Below are positions 1-7,900 of a stretch of 13,950 nucleotides of DNA, piece after piece. The number at the start of each line of letters is the position of its first letter. Position 1 is the stretch's first letter. The notes below the pieces were generated by a model, which did not search any database, was not told the origin of the DNA, and worked only from the letters and a program-made list of their open reading frames with translations. The translations under genes were made by a program, and so were the position numbers. Where the stretch lies: NCBI GenBank assembly GCA_028565635.1, contig JAOXYB010035174.1, positions 1 through 13,950 on the forward strand, read 5' to 3'. The stretch is from Phoronis ovalis (Eukaryota; Phoronida; Phoronidae).

Positions 1-215
1 AAATAACGAACGAATAGTGTTGTTCTTCGTTCTTTCGATAGATGGCACAACGAAAGACCGATCTGGCGGGAACGAAAGGTCATGAAATAACGAACGAGCG
101 AATTAACGAAAGAACGAACTAACCAACGAAATAACGATAGAACGGAATAACGAAAACATGAACAAACGAACTAACCAACGAAATAACGATAAAACGAAAA
201 AATAAACGAACGAAC
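1..215. repeat. Degenerate simple repeat, AACGA/GAAC type
   Basis: Runs of cgaa/aacgaa-like units alternate with gataacgaa and ctaaccaacgaa. One longer unit (gaactaaccaacgaaataac) occurs twice, near 116 and 169. The tract probably continues beyond the left edge and shows no coding potential. Confidence 0.85.
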
Positions 216-553
216 GAACAGATTTCCCTAAATCCGCTTCCTAAGGTACAGTTGCATGTTTCGAGTCAGTTGAGAATTCGCCTTACTTGTGAAATAGCTT
301 AGTTTTAGTTGCGTTTCAGTTTGTGTTTTATTGAGTAGTTTATCGAAGTTGTTTGAATTAATTATTTAACGGAGTTATACCGAGAAATAAATTGTAAAAC
401 CAAATTTTGTATTTGACTTGAAATTTTATTCTTAAACATGGAACCTAATTATATGTAATTATATGCCTATATTTATAACTATTTACATTAGTATGTATAA
501 TGGTAGACTGGCTCAAGTCTACCTGGCCAAATATTTAATTTTAACATAAATCA

Positions 554-640
554 TTAGTTTGAGAAAATCTGACAAAGTATCATATTTTCAGGTATTAGTT
601 GGAGAAAATCTTTATACTACATAAAATATCACATTTCCAG
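554..640. repeat. Diverged direct duplication
   Basis: Two neighbouring segments share the pattern ttagtt(t/g)gagaaaatct, then a short variable part, then (a)tatca(t/c)attt(t/c)cag. They run from about 554 to 591 and from about 596 to 640, with indels between them. This is an old local duplication in non-coding DNA. Confidence 0.6.
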
Positions 641-1325
641 TGTTTATATATACCCCTGTTTTATATATGGCCTGGCAGTCTAAAATGATTTCATAAAAAA
701 AATCAAAACTGCGAAATGTAAAGTAATGAATAAAATTCATTGTTTTAATGATTATTAAAGGTAATAAAAATAAAAATTAATAACATCAAAAAAATTTACA
801 GTAGTAAAAAAATCATTTTAGGATTATGCAAGGCTAGTATAATGGCGGAATCTAACAATAAAAAACCTTGGGATATTAATATAAGACAGTAAGACAGTTA
901 AGTTTTAGGGGCAGAGGGAGGCGCAGGAGGCTTTGCCAAAAGTAAAGTAATTAAGTTTTTTATCTGACATGAACTTTTGGCCTCATCCCTAACTTATATC
1001 GCATGTGTCTGATGTATTGTAGTCTGAAGGGCCCTCATATTATTTTTGGGTGTAGATATATCTGGGGGGGGGGTGATAATTTTGGATTTGGATTGTATAT
1101 TTTCCATTTTTTGGAAAATTGCTACCATTAGAAAATTCAAAAATTTGGTTTACTGCCCACTAGTTACTTCCATGTATGTTTCAAAAAGTGTATGATGATC
1201 CGGATCTATTTTAATTTTCAAATTTTCAAATAATTTTTAAATTTTAGATTGCTTCTGCTCTATTATCAAAAATGTGGATTTAGTTTGTTACTGCTAGCTA
1301 AACTTTTGTATCTGATCCAACAAAA

Positions 1326-1405
1326 CGTATAACTGTACTAATGAATCATATACCTGTACTAAAAAGCATATACCTGTACTAAGAACATATACCTGTACTA
1401 AACAA
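1326..1405. repeat. Tandem repeat, about 20-bp unit, four copies
   Basis: The unit catatacctgtactaaaaag repeats with small changes at about 1347, 1367 and 1386. A first diverged copy (gtataactgtactaatgaat) precedes these at about 1327. No coding role is apparent. Confidence 0.8.
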
Positions 1406-1579
1406 CTTTGAGGGCTCCTGTAATCTGTAGATTAGAGGTAATAGTGGCAACACATTGAATTCTTGTGGGCTTGTACAGAAAATTGTTAAAAAGTATTCTA
1501 GGACAAAATTACGAAACATTCATTTCTAAGAAGAATTACAAAACAATATGTAGAATGATTAATTGTTTGAACAAAAGAC

Positions 1580-1653
1580 TTGGACAGTATACATTAGTGT
1601 GTACCACAGTTTGGCTTTGGACAGTATACATTAGTGTGTACCATAGTTTGGTT
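1580..1653. repeat. 37-bp tandem duplication
   Basis: The unit starting ttggacagtatacattagtg occurs at 1580-1616 and again at 1617-1653, with about two differences. It is a recent local duplication upstream of exon 1. Confidence 0.9.
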
Positions 1654-1811
1654 TGATCTTAAAGCTTGTTTTCATTTGTCATAATTATTTATATAATTGG
1701 AGCACTGATAAGCCTAAGACTTTTTGAGTACCTCATCAAGTTATGAAATTAATTTTTTTTTAAATCATTAAAACTGATATTATATTTTTCTAGATTTTGC
1801 GTAGACTTAAA

Positions 1812-1918
1812 ATGAATAAGAAAACATCTGGGAACTATTTGGAAATAAAAGCTGCAAAAGAAGAAAAGAAACTGAAGAAAAAACTTGGTGATTTGTTACA
1901 TCATGCTGTTTATAACAG
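1812..1918 (+). CDS. BTBD8: BTBD8-like exon 1 (N-terminus)
   Basis: This exon encodes about 35 residues from Met at 1812. The sequence is strongly basic (KAAKEEKKLKKKLGDLL) and probably helical. It ends in CAG|gtatgg, and the last two bases (AG) pair with C at 2287 to make Ser. A good acceptor (ttttctag) precedes it at 1793, and the frame is open from 1794 to the Met. The true start could therefore lie in an upstream exon, with 1794-1811 coding rather than 5' UTR. The LKKKLGDLL stretch resembles the lead-in to the first BTB domain in BTBD8 proteins, yet no BTB follows. Splice quality, phase fit and position support the exon; homology alone would not. Confidence 0.6.
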
Positions 1919-4900
1919 GTATGGTAATAAAGTCTGATGATATTTGTAAATGATAGTTTGTTATTTTGTCTTCTGTGTACAACTTTTTATTGTAGAATTT
2001 TGATTGCAACAGAAATGCAGCATATGCTAAGATTAAGTGTGTTTGGATAACTAGAGGTTCAGTTTACAATTCAGATGAAGAGATATTCCTTTATGGCCTT
2101 CAGTTAAAAACTTCTCCAGGATAAGACTATTCACCATCTTATCAGTTAGTGTTCTCCTGCTGGCAATGAACTGTCCAATACTTAAAATCCTAGTCAAAGA
2201 TCAACAAACACAACTGTTAACATTTTATCCATACATTGATAAGGCATCCGTATAAGCTGACATGACTTGTTCTATATATTTTACAGCCTTGACATCAATA
2301 GCACTACAGAAGACTCAAAACTGCGTGACATCTACCACAAATATAGTAACACAAACTTTAGAAAAGTCTCAAACATCTGTGACTGTGACATTTCTGCCGG
2401 AAACGACGATGTCTTAGACTCCAAGAGTCAAACCTCAAGTCATTCCCTGGATCAAGATGAAGAATTTAGAAATGCAACAAGTGAAAAAGAAAATCACATC
2501 AAAGATGAAGAAAGAAATGATGCAAGTCAAAGTAGCTCAGAAACTATCAAAGGAAATCTAACTCACACTGCTTGTTCAAATCTTGGAGAAGAACTATTAG
2601 CATTATATTATACTTCCGATGAAGTTGATATGACCATCTGTGTACAAGATACAAAATTTAAATGTCATAAGTCCATCCTAGTTGCCAGAAGTGAATACTT
2701 TTCGGCTATGTTGTGTGGTGGATGGCAGGAAAGTGATAACAGCATTGTTGCAGTTCAAGGGTGAGCCGAACCAATAGATTTATAGATATATTTTACTGCA
2801 GTTATTATTTCTCTGAATGAGGATTCCTCATTCATTCTATAGAGCTGTAACTAATTCAGCCTAATAGTCAGTCATTAAAATATCATTGAAAAATTGCATG
2901 TTATTTATAAAACAAAAAAGAAATTTATGCCAATTTCAACCACTAACAAAATGTTTTACATCATGCAGTTATTTTTTAGGGTGTGATCAGGAAAATAACT
3001 GTATGTTTTCACATGTAATACCTTTTATGAACTAATACCTGACCTTGTGACTCACCTTGGCTCCAAAATCTGAGTTGGTACAATTGTTGTTTATTATGTT
3101 AAAAAGAAAAAAACAACTTTGCTTTGATGTTTCAGAATTTTACCAGAAACATTTGAATTAGTTCTCCGAGCTATATATGGAGCAGTCATTATTAATGAAA
3201 TATCTGAATCAGAATTATGCCACCTGGTGGTAGCAGCGGATATGTATCATTTGACGGATTTGAAGCTTATGATTACTTTCATCATCAAGAAATATTACTG
3301 CCATTTCTTTCATAAGGTAAGGTTTATACATGCTAAGGTCTACTTGGATTGTTTCAGTATTAATAACCTAAACCTAAGGTAAAAAATGAATAAAAATGAC
3401 TTGAACACATAAGTAAGACACCAGTGTATGTGGGCTATTTAAAGTATTTGTAGTACAAAATGTGTGTGAATGGAAAATTAATGTGATTTTTTTCCAGCCT
3501 TGTGACATATGTAGTATTAAAGCAGCCAAGTGTTTGCCAATGCTGTATAGCTATGGGATGTCTGACTTGTTTAACACTTTCCTCACTTGGATAAATGAGA
3601 ATACGACAAGAATGTGGAAAGCAAAATCATTTGCTACACTACCTACAGAGATTATAGCCCTTTGTGGCAAAAAGTTACAAACTGTGGTAAGAATGGTAAT
3701 ACTGCATTGTAGTGAAAAGCAATCTCAGATGTTCATAGAAGGGAAAACCATGAATGATACCTGTTATAATGAAATGTTACCTAGTAGTACCTAGTTACAG
3801 ACTTTTGTATCGTAAAATATAAAAAATATCCCATATCTCAGACCCACATGTTTGAAATAAAGAATTTAATAAATTATATATTTTTAACAAGAAAAAAATT
3901 TAGTGATGGAAAAAGATCTATTAAAAAATATATGATTATTTCATTTTTGATGCATTTCTCTTGATACTCCAATGACTCGAATGTCACATTTTTAGTGAAA
4001 ATAAGTATAAACATGCCCTTTATAAGATTCATTTCTGTCAGCATTCTCACTTTTAGGGTGTGAAGAACTGTCTGCAGTGTGCTATAGATGTTAATGATCT
4101 TCTAGAAAGATTATCAAGCTTTCAGACAAAAACCTATGACAATGTCTGTGAAACGCTTCATAATGTAAGAACAGAGTGTATCAGCTTTATTGCCCAAGAT
4201 TTCTCAAACATTGCACAATTATCATTGTATACAGTTCTAAAGGTAAGTTAAGCATAACTTTGTAATAACTTTGTAATGCCATTGTGGCTGTTCAAACCTG
4301 AAAATAATAATACTGTAAAACAGTTATATTACTGTAACCAATTCATATTGACAATTCTCTCAACTGTTTATTGTAACAAAGTTTAAATATCGCATTTAAA
4401 GATTGACAGATAAAATAAATGACACAACATTTCTTTTTTTATTTCCATTATAATATTAGAAATTACTGATTTTTCAATTCAGCGAGATTGAGCTATAATT
4501 GCAAAATGTAAAAAGAAAAATGTATTGTAATGAATGTCAAAAAAATAAAATCACCACGACCAGCAGTCTGAATAAATCCATCCGTTAGTGTTCCGTCGTG
4601 GTCGTGGTGATTCTATTTTTTTTCACTTTACTATATTTATTTAGAATTCACACGCATCTATTAAATCGTAGAGCTGACCTACAACTGTTCTGCTGGTTGA
4701 ACTTTATCCCCATTCCTATTTACATAGTGTATTGAAGGTATTGTTATTTAAAATAGATGTTAATTAGTTATTTTATGTTTAAATTCATTGTTTCAGGGTC
4801 GATCCTGGGGATGGGACATGGTGGAAAATATTTTAACAGAGGCTATTGAAAGTCACCCAGTTGATTCCCTGTGCCAAAGCTTGTTGTGGTTAAATAGCAC

Positions 4901-7900
4901 AAAGCAACACTTTATTAAGTTAATTGAGGTGAGAGTTAAATCATTACTTGTATGCACTGTAAATAAAGATACTGAGCATTGAGGATGATTTCAGAATTCC
5001 CTGTAATATCCTAACATTTCAGTGAGATTGTCAGGAGATAAAATTGTCAGTTTTTAGAAAAGATTACTTATTAAGCTTTTGTAATTCTTTTTTATACAGC
5101 TTGAAAGAAAGTCATCTAATATGGACTTATCAGCAGGTTTTAGTCAGGTACGTGTGTGTGTGTATGTGTTCTAATAGTTATTATATCTGTGTACTCTCTT
5201 TTTACATACTTCACAGAGTATGTGAAGCATTTCGTCTTGGTATTTTTTGTATGCCTGCTGAAAATGGCATGTTATGTTATAACGTTGTCCATACATCATT
5301 CCATCTTTCATACTTTTGTCAGAAATGTAACTTAATTCATACTATGCATAGTATGTCGCATACAATATCGAGGTCAATGTGACCTACTTTTTGCGGTTTG
5401 TTGAGCAGTGTTTAAAAATCATGTTTGGACTATAATTTTGGAACCTTTTCATCTGCGTTCTCATTTACACTTTGAATACATCTTAGGATGAATATTCGTG
5501 TACTATTTTTGTCCGTATTAATTTCCCCATTTTTTAACCTCATTTTAGTCTCAGAATGCAGATATAATAAAGTCTTGTACTTGTATTACATTATTGTTCT
5601 GTACAGGAGTATTTAAATTTCATAACGCATCTCATGGCAAAAGTGGAAAACAGAACATGTATTAATTTGAACCTTGTCATTGATACTGATGGTTGGAAAG
5701 AATTAGATCCAAGGATTCGTAAGCAGATAGAACAGTCTGCTTCATTTGTGTTCGTGAATGATAGCAAAATTAAACGAAAAAAACCTCAACTGTCTAGTCA
5801 GAAAAAGGTAAGTATTTTCAGTTTTATTCAAACCTACTTATAGAGACATTGACAATCATTGTTTACTTACCAATTACTTTCAATGTAGCTTATACACTTA
5901 TCAAATGAAAAGACTTTTGTGTACTATTGGTAGTATTAATTGTTTGAGCAAAACATGTTAAAAACTAAAGTGTTTTGATAAGTCAATTATTTGTGTGATA
6001 TTTGCTATTAAAATCAGCTTATAAATGCATTAATAAATAATTTTATATATTGCAAGTGGTATTTTTTTACTTCATTCCCAAATTTTTTATTAAAATTGTT
6101 GTTGTTTTCTCTTTTGCATTGTTTTGATAGTGACAGTTCTTTCTTAAGCTTTCTGGCTTGTCGACAGTATAATAATAATAATAAATGAAACTTATATTCA
6201 ATCCTTGCATCTAGATGCTATCTAGGTGGTTGTTGTTTACTATAAAGTGCAGCAATACCACCTAAATTGGAGGGGTGGTGTATAACATTGAATCAATGCA
6301 GTAAATATTAGGTTTCCCACAAAAAAGTGACAATCCTCATAATTTATTGATATTGTTAATGAAAAAATACATGACAGTGTTTGGAAATTATACTTTTTAC
6401 AGCATTATAAGGTTAAAGAACATATGTATATATATCCATGAATATGTATGCAATGTTTATGTTTAGAGGGTCCAATATGCAATTCCTGTTTAGCACAAAT
6501 AGTAAATAAATCCAGAAAGTTCTCAGCATTGCTGATTCATGTTATGAACCTAACAAAAAATTTTAACATACAAGTGATCGTTTTGTTAACATTAGGAAAC
6601 TAAGACAATAGGGTTTTGTCATTGTATTTTATGGATTGTAATCTGGTTTATCATTGTATTGTATTATTTTGTAACATGAAAAACCAACAGACGCTAAAAA
6701 TATATAAAAATATTTAAAAAATCATGACTGCATCTAACTAACATACTTATAAGCAAATATGTGAGGGAGATGCACATTTGCAACAGTTACTATGCAAATC
6801 AGGTGGTTATAATGTAACATTCCTTTGAAAATGTATCAGAAAATTAATCTGAAGTGTGTGGATAATACCAACAACATTGATATGAATAGTCTGAGAAAAG
6901 AAGTCAAAGGGATGTGTTAGAAGTAGAATAACTAACAAGCAACATAGTGACACAATGGTAGCTAATGTATAGTGTATCATTAACGAAAGTGAAATTATCA
7001 CATTTTTGGTGTTTCAGTGTTCTGAGATCAAGTTAAATGCAGCAAATATTATGAAGAAAAATGTTGAAAAAAATAGTGCAATGGAAGTTGTAGTAAAACA
7101 AGAACCTGTTAGCAGATTGTATGAGACTTTTGATTCAACTGAATCTTCGTGGGCTCAAGGAAAAGATTTGACTGTAAATGTATTAACTGAATTTGATCAC
7201 CAACTGTGTAACAACCTGCCTGAATATGAATATGCTACTTTAACTCCATCTACTCAAATAAAAACTTGTGCTAGGAATGTTTCGACTGAATGTGATAGCC
7301 AAGTTTGTGTTATGACTATGAATAATTCAAAACCTTTGAAAAAGGATAGAAATCAAACTGTTAGCAAAAAGAAATGTGAGATTTGCAATAAGGAATTTAC
7401 CACACAATATAATCTCAAAAGACATATAAGACAGCACATGGATGTTAAACTGTATGAATGCGAGATTTGTGGGAAGACATTTGCTGCAAAATATAATCTC
7501 CAAATCCATGTCAGAACGCATACAGGAGAAAAACCTTACAAATGTGATATTTGTGCGAAAAGATTTATTCAAAGGTATAACCTCCAAACGCATGTGAAAA
7601 CACACATGGCTGATAAACCTTATGTATGTGAAATTTGTGGTAAACAATTTAAACGAAAGGATACCCTCCGATGTCATGCACAGACTCACAGTGAATATAA
7701 ACCATTTAAATGTGAAGTTTGTGGGATTTTTTTTGGTAAGCTGTATAATCTTCAAAGACATGTCCAAATACAGCATACTGGTGATAAACCATATGAATGT
7801 GAAATGTGCAAAAAACAGTTTACTACCAATTATACCCTTCAAAATCATTACAGATTACATACAGGTGATAGACCATACCATTGTGACATGTGTGGAAAGA

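Larger units (their letters stand above)
216..1793. other. Non-coding upstream region of the BTBD8-like gene
   Basis: No credible gene is present. It should contain the promoter and any 5' untranslated exon, but no TATA box or start region can be named with confidence. A G10 run lies at about 1064-1073. An 8-bp hairpin (attttcca/tggaaaat) lies at 1099-1119. The patch around 900-1060, with gggcagagggaggcgcagga and gggccctc, is compositionally distinct and may be old transposon sequence. The short tandem repeats are listed separately. Confidence 0.6.

Noticed and set aside
1-215. Possible CRISPR-like array at the left end
   Set aside because: The repeats are short, irregular AACGAA-type simple sequence with no constant repeat or unique spacers, and the window is clearly from an animal genome.
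1465-1656. Plus-strand frame of 63 codons upstream of exon 1
   Set aside because: It includes both copies of the 37-bp tandem duplication (the repeated TVYISVYH-like segment), has no splice context and is unrelated to BTBD8.
5044-5382. Open frame of 112 codons with Cys- and Tyr-rich protein
   Set aside because: It runs through a gt-repeat and both splice sites around 5100-5147. It has no recognisable domain; only the 48-nt internal piece in the same frame is kept as an exon candidate.
7327-7848. Minus-strand open frame of 173 codons
   Set aside because: It is antisense to the zinc-finger exon. Its hydrophobic composition is the expected shadow of repeated Cys, His and Lys codons, and the sense strand has all finger ligands intact.
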